Positions 21,701-29,122 of a stretch of DNA of 38,300 nucleotides are shown here, piece by piece. The stretch covers positions 1 through 38,300 of the IMG/VR virus record IMGVR_UViG_3300025086_000088; one strand, written 5' to 3'. The stretch is from a virus. The position numbers were made by a program, and so were the translations under genes. Position 1 is the stretch's first letter, and every line of letters begins with the position of its first letter. The notes beneath the pieces are model-generated. The model did not search any database. It was given only the letters and a program-made list of their open reading frames with translations, and was not told where the DNA came from.

Positions 21701-22712
21701 CTTCAATCGCCTTATGGATTCCGTACCCAACCGCAGTTGCGGCAGCATACTTACCAACCTTTGTATCTGCCGCTTTTGCTATTCCTTCCCCTGTTTTGGA
21801 AACAGCTTTACCGGCAAGATCCGCAGTCCTAGTGGCGGGGCGCCGAGCAAACTGCGCGGCCCATTCTCCGGCGCTAGAAAGTTTTTCGCTTTTGGGAACT
21901 TTTTCGGCAATGTCTTTGAGCGACTTTGTGAGGCGAGCCAGCTTCTCTCCCTTAACACCCTTATCGACAAGGTTGCTTGCCTTCGCAGCTTGCCCGCCAG
22001 GTATAAGCCAGGTTGGGTCTAGTAAGATGGACCAAGAGTCGGCCCATTTCATGTTTACGTCCTCATCAAACGACTCTCCCAGTGCTTCGCCTTTAACCGG
22101 GTCATTAAATAGATCACCCAATCCACGCGCATAATTACCAAGGTAACTTTGCGGGCCTTGAACTTTCTTTGCGCCAGGAGTGCTAGGCGGGACAATGTTT
22201 CCCTCTTCATCCTTGTAGACCCCCTGAAGGTCTAAAAACTTACCCGTCAATGAGAGGTAGGCGTTGTATGAGGCTTTATTTGCCTCCTCATCATCCCTCC
22301 ATAATTTTGCGGTAAACCTTCCAGCGCCTTTACCAAGGTCAATAATACCATCTAAAGCACGCAACCCCGCCTCAGTCATGTTTTGAGGTAAACGCTTGTA
22401 TCCTTGCCCTTCAAAAAAACCAGACCCTAAATGCTTTAACGCCTCACCAGCGAGTTTCATGTAGGCAACACTAGCCTCTTGATTTTCCTTCCAACCCTCG
22501 TAGGTAAAGAATTGGCGCCCGTACTCGTCTTCCATGAAAGTATCATGCCCGGAGCGAGTAACTAGCCTGTGATTGTTTTTATTTCGCTTTTGCCGCTCCT
22601 CATAAAGACGGTCAAGTTCATCTGCTAATGTTAAGCCACCAGTGTTTTGCTGTTTGGGTGCCTCACCAAAATAAAAACTTTTGATCCAATCTTCTCGATT
22701 TTTGTCTGCCAT
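15705..22712 (-). CDS. Giant multidomain polyvalent/internal virion protein (2335 aa)
   Basis: One frame of 2335 residues. The first 600 residues are helical, with Gly/Ala-rich hydrophobic stretches (about 350-470). Next is a zincin-type metalloprotease motif RALAHELFHPKF, with HExxH near 607. Around residue 1090-1130, EHVVPISL ... NYLNLKRNFMPARADKGG resembles an HNH nuclease. Residues about 1700-2190 match a large phage polyvalent domain (WIDLDRWLMD, HVRFNERVDADGK, FIEEVQSDWAAKGR, KRMIRWGADNGFDR, GGEGHKQFYDIDLPNYTGKY, ITPQMKADVQQGQ). The last 145 residues resemble an ADP-ribosyltransferase-like fold (VYRGTTSGRK ... GGFHFAAMEKPQALEYAFG). FMPA motifs occur near 1130, 1389, 1696 and 2190, with YMPA near 1356. 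It is probably packaged and ejected with the DNA, counteracting host defence, and possibly cut into parts. Its place after the tail/internal virion genes fits. Confidence 0.75.
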   Translation of the reverse strand: MADKNREDWIKSFYFGEAPKQQNTGGLTLADELDRLYEERQKRNKNNHRLVTRSGHDTFMEDEYGRQFFTYEGWKENQEASVAYMKLAGEALKHLGSGFFEGQGYKRLPQNMTEAGLRALDGIIDLGKGAGRFTAKLWRDDEEANKASYNAYLSLTGKFLDLQGVYKDEEGNIVPPSTPGAKKVQGPQSYLGNYARGLGDLFNDPVKGEALGESFDEDVNMKWADSWSILLDPTWLIPGGQAAKASNLVDKGVKGEKLARLTKSLKDIAEKVPKSEKLSSAGEWAAQFARRPATRTADLAGKAVSKTGEGIAKAADTKVGKYAAATAVGYGIHKAIEDDESLIDTLIAGIGTYATAKGAPKYIGKVGAKAKTIGNTISGAARGAQMGSLGIAAKQGGYSQGAIEALKRIDNPAMNRTLRLAGEISDAAVKGSVFGAGMGYLIAGREGAAGGLGVGVLGGPIGMAQGYALGKITGAGKITYATKENGKIVTKEVDSILDIPDQDLVSNFLAQLPSSDREVLTGQLLPPKLLELAKLDAFGRGMLIGGDTGDLNIRYMTTDQIAADPQLRGTLGSAEAGYQGVAIDDYNGKPLVVVNISEAVNPLRALAHELFHPKFESGDPSDPLMAFRAQLESNLFGIRDQEGNEVVAGQYNDAQFKMLESDYVSMMSEGWQSDHYQKSIQARRSFVAGEILSEAFGNFAEASKGDVVAYANKVNKRAKGTSPEAGLLTNQLYKFQSALLARMQNAFKAMGVEFDAGGNPVSKLFKDPSTARGIKLTGDGRIIGKGGEGLANSPEINALLSEYVLAKDKLLKRLSLADETEGSDGFAVSAKELLSKNDPGTVEKFRNSGMFKLDEQGNVQYENGMPVLLTRKQRKERETTVSMALFQALDSVAAGEYVTGLQRKVHSDGEVSYRGRYMSEEQLAAIMQLPDEVVPQSMKAKIQKLNENLAKGFDAVGNLEGDPAMNFLISYYKATTGSAYTSRASMKHQHVSPYGFSISKAGNFNLETFSISRFENKLNNWWKRAQKGNSKYKKFFDLFGGSPDNFRSAAVQYMHNQVRGVRNEATPQKDAIYDFMNAGEQGMMEQNPDRISTNKEHVVPISLRVDRMEEVNTIMGDTFPVNYLNLKRNFMPARADKGGAKKVEGVDRPHSPTARKMLQEFRQGKKLDREKLEKAIEEEYPIREVPIPKMKDLPTEAEMFNALNARQRENIGRLNEIPAGTPMTLRQDVDSMSKYGVGIVTGKSKDVTTYENLIRITDPELVPTEGMQRASLKIGSGEQKTPTIVIKGKKHKSQILPRWINTEASTQAGFNPDRHSYIYDRSAPHRPIIGGDEVVQIGNTVFVKNAKFGDKGDFLYMPAGKGVEVAPGRVRAEDGAEFNLSKPILAQFMPAKKVQLENYKDRAIFALAADNLAVGDLEVGPTGAKAPIDVPAQGGRGFQFLDPDNMIWAFTDESAAKRLIKRGLDVSGGKNTVIMGVTSQGSTTHFNSAYGLNGFVRNLEAGVESGTFSSKRMNQYVKDLMGLVAKSESKDFTPQQRKIISGIKGLRGLRRAVESKKINFATAGMIKDKFTNIGKMKNSKLEIIQPELVEAGMDLSSLMRDMSDPELRDAKIGDVVALVELNLTKRPRKTDFHYSYPWTVEGKPIGFLKEFHNVRDLTSSTKIYQGKGKAKLKKNIGPQPLQTVMPVFDKLGTYFMPAGKGGDIFYSNSSKALESPKVRNSATGAAMLNDILRQDPAARQEMKWIDLDRWLMDKKGKVTKEEVQDFIDTNQIAVVEKVRGGEDSPELRAAEEAVEDARQEMYDADDRGTYQEARDAEMAFEEATANLEFVSKDFDPQFDKSDLSLPGAVKGSYRELELMLPGPKKSPKVIVESIGSMLGSEGEYVMTYHARVEGPNGYTSGRFESKAEAEAAASKIRKTDLKEIPANRPFKESHFETDENVFAHVRFNERVDADGKRMLFIEEVQSDWAAKGRGVGFNEPYINGDVVGGREESVPAAPFVSKRKGNRFVEDDKWRALAMKRMIRWGADNGFDRVGWITGRDTADRYNLSKFIDRVEYQRLPGEDRTMVSAWDKAGNKVIPDTMVASKDMKRTVGRELAEKIAADKSGSGEFEGLELAVGGEGHKQFYDIDLPNYTGKYVKKWGGEVGEVRIDLRKYWEGSPQETMKSSTAHYVDITPQMKADVQQGQAMFMPAGGEVTVYRGTTSGRKVSDRHGGFHFAAMEKPQALEYAFGDPGGVHKKKVNLDKILSEEEARNVMKEIGIAVSDYEFPALVHKQYAAETLLDEFFIGKANLEKFRDELIKRGKLGVRFADFDGTDAGSKRLTKESLFLLNTRN

Positions 22713-25168
22713 TATTCGCCTTTAAGTTGCTGATTCAAACGTGCTTTGTTTGGCTTAAAATCTCCGGACTCAATCCGCTTACTCAATCCGCCCCATGACA
22801 TAAACCGTGTAGGCCCGTTGGGGATCCTGATGAACACGCCCCGTGAATTGGTTCGGACAATCTCGCCGGTAGTGCCTCCAATCTTAACCCGGTGCCGGAC
22901 GAATGAGTAAGGATCTCCCCCACCACCGTTATCAGCTAATTTTTGGAACTCCTGTATGGCGCGATATTCCTTAACCTGACCGTCTACCATTGCCTGACGC
23001 TCTTCCTCGCTTTCCCATGGTGTAATGTCTTCAGCTTCTTCCATCTCACCCTCAACACCCTGATCAGCGCCGGGGATTGGCCCCTTCGGTCCTTCGGCGG
23101 GTTCGTCTGAGGCGCCACTTTGTTTGCGGTATTGCGACATGCGTTGCTGCCGGCGTTCTTGCAAGGTTGGATCATACGGAGATTCTTTCTCCTGCTCCGT
23201 CTCCCCCTCAACGCCTTGATCGGCACCGGGAACAGGTTCCTTCGGGCCTTCAGCAGGTTCGTTGGGGTTGAACTCCATATTTGGTTTAGGCGCTGGCTGA
23301 CCTTCCGGTGTGCCTGTTGGCGCCATTTGATTAGGAGTTGGGTCGGGTTGATCCTGCGCCGGTTGGGTTGGCGCTGGGTTGTTAGGCATAAACATTGAGT
23401 GAACCACTGCGCTGCCATCCGGGTAAGTTCCCTTATGCGCACCCATATCAATCATTGTGTTAGCAAAATCACTTACCTCTCTTCTGGTAAACTTGTATTG
23501 CCTCATGCCGTTTTCGCCAGGCAACTTATAGTTAACGGTGCCAGAGGTCTTACCCATCATTACCGCATTAGCCAAAATACTGTTTTCAGCATCCTGAGTG
23601 CTTCGGTAACTTGTTTTAAGTTCCGGAATCCTCGGCATAACCATTCCACCTTGCTGGGCGGGGTTGGCTGCGTTGGTTGGGCTACTGGATTCCCTGTAGA
23701 TCGGTTCACCTGTTATATCAGAGTAAAGTCTGGTGTACCCTGAAACATTTTGCCTAGCACTTATTGAGTCTTCCAATTTCCTAACAATTACGTCATCAAC
23801 CAAGTTTTTGGTAATTTCATAAAGTTTTTCGTTAACTTCTCTTGGGTTTTCAATTGAAACAAATGCCGCCTTGTAGTTCTTAATGTCGTTATCAGTAAGA
23901 ACACCAACCTCCCCGTAAATACCACGGGCAAGGTTGGGGATGATGGCATTAAGTAGTCCATCCATTTCTTGAATTGCCATACCTTCATCAGTTTCAAACA
24001 GTTTCTTAACGCTCGCAAATTTTGATTTTAATTTACCCGAATCAACGCTTTTCCATGCAGATTCAACTCCTTTAATCTGATCCCTAACGGTAATTGCTTT
24101 TTCAAACCCGCGCCGTTGATCAACTCCCATACCCTCCCCAAATACTCGACTTAATTGGAGCTTCTGAGTCATGGGCGTATTTTGGTCGCTTATCTGGTTG
24201 TAAACCTCAGCACGCCTTTGGTTCACCTTTGCCACTAAAGCATTTTGCCCTGGCATAGTTGAAGTAGTGACAGCCATCCCGCTCATTGCTAGGTCATTAA
24301 CAAAACTTTCTTCTATAGGCTGACCCGCAGTGATGTTTTTGGCTTTCTCAAGCAGAAGATCATTCCTAAGTTTTATGTCTTCCTTCGTCTGGAAATCGTC
24401 AAGATCAGCCTGTCTTTCCGCTGCCGCCGTTCTTTTGGCCCTTTCCTCTAGTTGGGTGGATATTACGCCAGTGGCGCCGTATACATCCTCACGATCAACC
24501 GTCCCGCTACCGTCAACATCAAGTTCTGCCGGAACAGGTAAGCCAGCCTCGACGTACATTCCTTTAATTTCCTCACCAGTAACGATTGCTGTGGCATCGG
24601 CTATGGTGGATGCGTAGCCTTCAGGATCATTCGCCTCGACTAAAGTGGTTGGCTTAAACGAAGGATTTATTTTCTGGGCCTGAAGCACTAGCGACGCATT
24701 GTCTTCGGCCAATTTCTTTTTGTTGTGCAAACCAATAAGGGCAAGTTGCCTTTCTTGATTTCGGTTTTCTTCAGACGCATGGAAAACAGGTTTTTCAAAA
24801 AGCGTATCTCGCCAAAGCTTGTAATTATCGTATGTATCCCCGTGCGCCTGTATGTCTGAAAGGTGTTTTTCTTCCGCAAACCTAAACGCACTAAGCCTTT
24901 GCTCATCAGTCTTTAGATCAGGGGAATTAATTATGTCTTTAAGGGCCATGAAGCTAACGCCAGCACTGTCCCTTAATCCCCTCTGCCGTGCCCGCTCTTT
25001 TGCTCTCTCCTGCGCCTCACGCAGTTGAGAGTCAATAAGCTGATTGCGCCTTTCCTGCGCATCCTGCTGCAACTTCATCTGTTGCGTCCGTTGCGACCTT
25101 TCAAAACCCTTGTTGTAAAGGTCGGTACCAACCTCAAACCCCTGTAAGAATGAACTTTTTCGTGCCAT
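22712..25168 (-). CDS. Internal virion protein (818 aa) with Pro/Glu-rich tail
   Basis: 818 residues. The first 120 are a charged coiled coil (QRTQQMKLQQDAQERRNQLI, SQLREAQERAKERARQRGLR). Residues about 212-225 (DVDGSGTVDREDV) match an EF-hand/dockerin calcium loop. The centre is helical. After MFMPNN the tail is rich in Pro, Asn, Glu and Gln, with two copies of a 52-residue-spaced repeat (EPAEGPKxPxPGADQGVEGE). A Trp/basic end (TRFMSWGGLSKRIESGDFKP) closes it. A gene of this size beside the giant protein and the nozzle gene is typical of ejected cores of podoviruses (like T7 gp15/gp16). The role is inferred from position; I see no enzymatic motif. It ends at the last base of the giant gene's start. 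Confidence 0.65.
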   Translation of the reverse strand: MARKSSFLQGFEVGTDLYNKGFERSQRTQQMKLQQDAQERRNQLIDSQLREAQERAKERARQRGLRDSAGVSFMALKDIINSPDLKTDEQRLSAFRFAEEKHLSDIQAHGDTYDNYKLWRDTLFEKPVFHASEENRNQERQLALIGLHNKKKLAEDNASLVLQAQKINPSFKPTTLVEANDPEGYASTIADATAIVTGEEIKGMYVEAGLPVPAELDVDGSGTVDREDVYGATGVISTQLEERAKRTAAAERQADLDDFQTKEDIKLRNDLLLEKAKNITAGQPIEESFVNDLAMSGMAVTTSTMPGQNALVAKVNQRRAEVYNQISDQNTPMTQKLQLSRVFGEGMGVDQRRGFEKAITVRDQIKGVESAWKSVDSGKLKSKFASVKKLFETDEGMAIQEMDGLLNAIIPNLARGIYGEVGVLTDNDIKNYKAAFVSIENPREVNEKLYEITKNLVDDVIVRKLEDSISARQNVSGYTRLYSDITGEPIYRESSSPTNAANPAQQGGMVMPRIPELKTSYRSTQDAENSILANAVMMGKTSGTVNYKLPGENGMRQYKFTRREVSDFANTMIDMGAHKGTYPDGSAVVHSMFMPNNPAPTQPAQDQPDPTPNQMAPTGTPEGQPAPKPNMEFNPNEPAEGPKEPVPGADQGVEGETEQEKESPYDPTLQERRQQRMSQYRKQSGASDEPAEGPKGPIPGADQGVEGEMEEAEDITPWESEEERQAMVDGQVKEYRAIQEFQKLADNGGGGDPYSFVRHRVKIGGTTGEIVRTNSRGVFIRIPNGPTRFMSWGGLSKRIESGDFKPNKARLNQQLKGE
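23061..23271 (-). repeat. Tandem repeat in the tail of the 818-aa protein
   Basis: Two copies, 156 bp apart, encode EPAEGPK(E/G)P(V/I)PGADQGVEGE. The DNA copies diverge in third positions, so selection on the protein, not recent duplication, maintains them. They flank a basic segment (TLQERRQQRMSQYRKQSGAS), suggesting a flexible stalk. Confidence 0.7.
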
Positions 25169-25182
25169 TAGATTTTATTCCT

Positions 25183-26148
25183 TTATCGCCTGTGAGTTGT
25201 GGTGACCGGATTAACATTAACCCCACCTGCGCCGCTAGTTAACGCACCAGCCGCCACTGCTCCAAGCGGTCCTCCAAGTGCCGCTCCCGCCACACCAGCA
25301 ACCATACCTAATCCCTCCATCCACGGATTACTTTGGTTCCCTAACCCCTGCACATAGGTTGAGTAATTGCTGCTGGCAAACTGTGCTGCCTGACCTGCCG
25401 CGTTCGGGTTCTGACCAATGCCCTGCTGCAACTGCATTGGCGCAAAGTTAGCAGCACCTTGCTGCGCCCCACTGATTGCCCCGTACTGCGCCGTAATGGG
25501 TGTTCCTAGCGCGTAGGCTTGCGCCTGAGACATTCTCTGCGTCAAAAGGCGTTGACCTGCATCAAACTTAGCTAAAGCCTCCTGACCGATGTTGGCAGAG
25601 CCATATACGTTGCCCCGTGCAGATTGGGCGCCGCGCACACTCTGTTCTACCTGGCGGGATGCATCTTCCCCTAACTCTCGTCCGGCAGATAATTCTTCCA
25701 GCGTGGTTTGGGCCAATTTCTGGCGTAGCTCATAACCAACTGGATCCGCCTCCTTGATGCGCTTCAACTGCTCAAGGTTCATCTGCTCGCCATACCGTTG
25801 CTGGATGTCGAGGTTCATGGCGGCAATTGCATCGGCGCTGGTCCGCATTGCCTCCAGATCAATTCCCAGTTGATCAATATCACCGAACCCAGTGAAGTCT
25901 ACGTCGATCCATTCTCCGCCAACCTGAACCCGGCCTTTGCCGCCGGACTTGGCTAATGACTCAATGATCTTCCGCGCTGGTAGAGTTCGGATATCTGTTT
26001 CAATTCCTTTAGCTGCTGAATCAGAGTAGTCTGGTGCCGGGGGAGGCGTACCCTTGTTCACCGCATCCCGTGCTGCCCAGAATCGTTCACCATACGCGGC
26101 CACAATGCTTTGCGCCGCCCGTTCGCATTGTTTCATTAGATCATTCAT
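25183..26148 (-). CDS. Internal virion protein (321 aa), Gln/Ala-rich
   Basis: 321 residues. The N-terminus is helical. Then QVEQSVRGAQSARGNVYGSA, FDAGQRLLTQRMSQAQAYAL and AISGAQQGAANFAPMQLQQG are Gln/Ala/Gly-rich repeats, and a hydrophobic Gly/Ala stretch (GMVAGVAGAALGGPLGAVAA) near the end looks membrane-active. The Gln/Ala-rich core with a hydrophobic end is common in ejected podovirus proteins that line the DNA path through the envelope (like T7 gp14). It lies between the 98-aa gene and the 818-aa gene, in the internal-core position. Confidence 0.65.
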   Translation of the reverse strand: MNDLMKQCERAAQSIVAAYGERFWAARDAVNKGTPPPAPDYSDSAAKGIETDIRTLPARKIIESLAKSGGKGRVQVGGEWIDVDFTGFGDIDQLGIDLEAMRTSADAIAAMNLDIQQRYGEQMNLEQLKRIKEADPVGYELRQKLAQTTLEELSAGRELGEDASRQVEQSVRGAQSARGNVYGSANIGQEALAKFDAGQRLLTQRMSQAQAYALGTPITAQYGAISGAQQGAANFAPMQLQQGIGQNPNAAGQAAQFASSNYSTYVQGLGNQSNPWMEGLGMVAGVAGAALGGPLGAVAAGALTSGAGGVNVNPVTTTHRR

Positions 26149-26437
26149 TTAAAGCCTTATCGTACAACCCCACTAAGTCTTCCCGGTTTAGTTCCATTAG
26201 ATTTTTTACGGTCAAATACGACCCGTACAGGTCGCCCTTAAATTTGCTCACATACACCTCGGCAACGTGCGGCTGGTGCGGTAGCACCCACACTGCGCTT
26301 TTGCCCAGGTCATCATCACCCAACCGCGATTGGCCTATATAAACACCAACCGGGATTGGCTTTTGCATAACCACATTTGCTGTAGGCGGTTTATGCTCAA
26401 ACCCTTGCCCCTCAATTACTGGCCCGGTTATTTCCAT
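26141..26437 (-). CDS. Small virion-region protein (98 aa), unknown
   Basis: MEITGPVIEGQGFEHKPPTA, NVVMQKPIPVGVYIGQSRLG, then VYVSKFKGDLYGSYLTVKNL. Beta-rich at the start and helical at the end. It overlaps both neighbours by a few bases. No family recognised; a tail-core accessory from position. Confidence 0.55.
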   Translation of the reverse strand: MEITGPVIEGQGFEHKPPTANVVMQKPIPVGVYIGQSRLGDDDLGKSAVWVLPHQPHVAEVYVSKFKGDLYGSYLTVKNLMELNREDLVGLYDKALNE

Positions 26438-26847
26438 CGCTCAACAATTCGCTCAAATACTTCCGGCTTAATCTGCTTCCGCTTGCCGTGCCGGTTGGCA
26501 AACAACTTCAATTCCCGCCATTCGGGACAACGAACATCGAGTTCGTCGAGACACGCTGCCAATCCTTGTTTCGTCTTCGCCACAACGTCCGAGAGAAGCA
26601 TACAGTCTCCGCTTTTGTCCCAGCACCTCCAGTGCTTATCGATGTCAGTCTCAAGCATCTTCGTCCCAACCGCCAACGCGACCAACTCGCCGTTGTCTTC
26701 GACGAGGACCAGACTTCCATTTGAATGGTGCCACGACAGGTAAATTCCCATGATATCGTCCGGCCATCCTCCGAAACACCAGTTCCGAGAATCGTTCGCC
26801 CTGGCGAAACGCAGGACCGAATCAATTGAATGATTTCCTTCACTCAT
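26428..26847 (-). CDS. Tail/core accessory protein, acetyltransferase-fold-like
   Basis: 139 residues. A strand pattern (LVLVEDNGELVALAVGTKML) and a helix-rich end (CLDELDVRCPEWRELKLFAN) resemble the small GNAT-like proteins beside podovirus nozzle genes, such as T7 gp13. There is no clear acetyl-CoA-binding motif, so any resemblance is to a fold and not an activity. The gene overlaps the nozzle gene's end by 4 bp and the 98-aa gene by 10 bp. Confidence 0.45.
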   Translation of the reverse strand: MSEGNHSIDSVLRFARANDSRNWCFGGWPDDIMGIYLSWHHSNGSLVLVEDNGELVALAVGTKMLETDIDKHWRCWDKSGDCMLLSDVVAKTKQGLAACLDELDVRCPEWRELKLFANRHGKRKQIKPEVFERIVERWK

Positions 26848-28475
26848 GTTTCCTGCTCGATTGAGTTCACAAAGGCGCTGGCCTTAATTCCGCGAACCCA
26901 CATTTTGCCCGAATTGGTAACAACCTTGAACTGCATCTCCCGGCACGGTCCATTGCTTAATAAATTGTACGAGTTCCGGATCGGCACCGTTTTCGGGAAC
27001 GTCACTGGCAGGGTAAATGGCAGAGTTAGTGCGCTTGTCTCCGTATTAATAAACTGCTGGTTTACAACCGAATCAGATTCCTCATCCAAGATCGCCCGAA
27101 TGTTAATTGCAGTAGCAGTTGCCGGTTTCAATTCCAACTCAACATGGTTCGGCAGTAACTCACTGAACTGCTCGCCAAAAGTCATACCCCGCGTCAACAC
27201 GCTGGAAGTGTAATTTGATCCGTCATCCTGGTAAGTTTCGTCCGTTTCAGAGGTATTTTGGACGTAATCAAGGTATGCCAGCGCCTTGCCGGATTCAGTG
27301 CCCATTACGAGCCTCAGATTGCCGCTGAAGGCGCTTACGGTAAAATCGGTGGCATCCCATGTCCAAGTGCCCACAAACGCCTTGGCGACGGTATTGTATA
27401 CAATAGTTGTGTTGTTGGTGGTGCTGGACCCAGTGGGCACACTCAAAATGTAGTGATTGTTCCAACTGACACCGCATGCTTGCTCTTTTGCGTAGTTCCA
27501 GTTGATCGTATCAATTACATCTTGGATGCCGATTGAGATAGGTTCACTGACTGCTTGAGCGGCACCTTCCAAAATTGATCGCACGGTGCGAATGCCGTCT
27601 GGCGCCAAGAAGAATAAATCCTGACCGACCTGTGCCACTGACCGATGCGATACGCATCCCATCCGGGTATCAATAGTTTCAACCGACCAACTGGCAGCAG
27701 TTGCTGCGGTAGGATCAGCGACCACATTGAAAATCGAACGCTCCTTAAACACTACCAGATTCACCCCAATCCAAGGGTGGATGGCGGTGATGGGATCCCC
27801 TACCGAGCCTCCAATCCTTATCTGGTTGTTGACGTTATCCCAGGTGGAACCATCAAGCAGGTCGCTGGCGTATAAAGCATCCGGCACTGACGAGACCCCG
27901 GCAGCGAAGAGACGGTTTGTATGCGTTTTGAGATATTTGCAGATCGGCGGGTTTCCCGATCCCGTCGATTCGTCGGTGAATGTCGATCCATCGTAACTCC
28001 GTACATTATTGGTTCCGTCAGTCAGATAAACCTTGTCGGTTAGCTGCGCCATTTCCACGTTGGCGCCATCTGCCGGGGTGTAGCCCGTAACCTCAGTCCA
28101 AGTTGTTCCGCCAATGTTTTTGTAAACTTTCTGATCAGCTACAGCCAGCAACTGCTCAAGGCTGGGCGTATCAAAATAGAAAACCGAATCAACACGCTCC
28201 GGGTCGGCGTTCCATGTTGAGGTATAAGTCTCCCAGTTGTTTGTAGCTTCGTTCCAGTTGTAGGAATTTGTGTTTGGAATAATCCCGTAATCATCATCCA
28301 AACCGCGCCTGGTAATGATTCCACCAAACCGATCAATGTCCACATTGACCCCCTCAGAATACTGAGTCGGCCCGATTAGGTTAGAACGCACGTTGCTAAC
28401 CTGACCCCCAACAAAGGACTGAACGGCGTCAAACGCCATCTGGTCATCTAAACTGTCATTGTAAACTACAGGCAT
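26844..28475 (-). CDS. Tail nozzle protein (tail tubular B-like)
   Basis: 543 residues. The N-terminus (SNLIGPTQYSEGVNVDIDRF, GGIITRRGLDD) matches the typical start of podovirus nozzle/gp12-like proteins and their relatives. The body is a run of beta-rich repeats (LEQLLAVADQKVYKNIGGTT, MAQLTDKVYLTDGTNNVRSY, THTNRLFAAGVSSVPDALYA, HPWIGVNLVVFKERSIFNV) characteristic of a beta-propeller. It forms the lower part of the tail tube. It starts at the final base of the adaptor gene, the usual A-B pair. Confidence 0.75.
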   Translation of the reverse strand: MPVVYNDSLDDQMAFDAVQSFVGGQVSNVRSNLIGPTQYSEGVNVDIDRFGGIITRRGLDDDYGIIPNTNSYNWNEATNNWETYTSTWNADPERVDSVFYFDTPSLEQLLAVADQKVYKNIGGTTWTEVTGYTPADGANVEMAQLTDKVYLTDGTNNVRSYDGSTFTDESTGSGNPPICKYLKTHTNRLFAAGVSSVPDALYASDLLDGSTWDNVNNQIRIGGSVGDPITAIHPWIGVNLVVFKERSIFNVVADPTAATAASWSVETIDTRMGCVSHRSVAQVGQDLFFLAPDGIRTVRSILEGAAQAVSEPISIGIQDVIDTINWNYAKEQACGVSWNNHYILSVPTGSSTTNNTTIVYNTVAKAFVGTWTWDATDFTVSAFSGNLRLVMGTESGKALAYLDYVQNTSETDETYQDDGSNYTSSVLTRGMTFGEQFSELLPNHVELELKPATATAINIRAILDEESDSVVNQQFINTETSALTLPFTLPVTFPKTVPIRNSYNLLSNGPCREMQFKVVTNSGKMWVRGIKASAFVNSIEQET

Positions 28476-29122
28476 CAGTCAAAATCATTTATGTCCCACA
28501 CGTTAGGTACTTCCGGAATCAGGCGGGCAATCTTTGCCGATTGCGCCGATTCAAGATCCCGCATCAGCATCATGGCGCCAGCAGCTTCCTGCTGCTTCAC
28601 CTGTGCCTTGCCGTACTGACGCATGTGTTCAAGCATATCGCCCTCCACATAGGCCAGTAGTGCATTATCAATGCCGTTAATCTTTGGGGAATCGGAATCC
28701 GTTAAGGCAGTCAGCTTCAACTTGCCCAACACCAGCAGTGTCTTAGCCTTGTCAGGCTTGCGGATCAAACGGATCACTGCGTTGCCGCTGGAATCGTTTG
28801 GCAGCGTGATAAAACTTGTTGGCGAACCGGACTCATCAAACAGTGCCGGGTTAATCTGAAACACCGTCTCGTAGTCCATGGATGATATTTCGTTATCGTC
28901 CCAGGCTACTGCAACAGCAAACCGCACCGCACTATTGAGGGTAACCTCGCTAGTGTCGGCGGCTACTGAGTAGCTTGTGGTCCCTAGCGTTTCGCGCCAA
29001 AGACCAGAGTCCCAAATCATCTCATACCGGCGATCAATAAAACTCTTCAAAAGAGTCAGCGAACCCGCATCACTCTTCTGGAGTTTATCCGCCACAAATT
29101 GTGCTATAGCCGATTTAGTCAT
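28475..29122 (-). CDS. Tail adaptor protein (tail tubular A-like)
   Basis: 215 residues, the usual size. The N-terminal helix (AIAQFVADKLQKSDAGSLTL, LKSFIDRRYEMIWDSGLW) and the C-terminal helices (ALLAYVEGDMLEHMRQYGKA, QVKQQEAAGAMMLMRDLE) flank a central beta region. This is the head-tail adaptor layout of podoviruses (T7 gp11-like). It connects portal and nozzle, and its gene directly precedes the nozzle gene. Confidence 0.75.
   Translation of the reverse strand: MTKSAIAQFVADKLQKSDAGSLTLLKSFIDRRYEMIWDSGLWRETLGTTSYSVAADTSEVTLNSAVRFAVAVAWDDNEISSMDYETVFQINPALFDESGSPTSFITLPNDSSGNAVIRLIRKPDKAKTLLVLGKLKLTALTDSDSPKINGIDNALLAYVEGDMLEHMRQYGKAQVKQQEAAGAMMLMRDLESAQSAKIARLIPEVPNVWDINDFD

Noticed and set aside
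22984-23451. 155-codon frame antiparallel in phase to the Pro-rich tail of the 818-aa gene
   Set aside because: A shifted image of the Pro/Gln repeats giving a highly basic, Arg/Asn/Pro-rich translation; no start signal or motif supports it.
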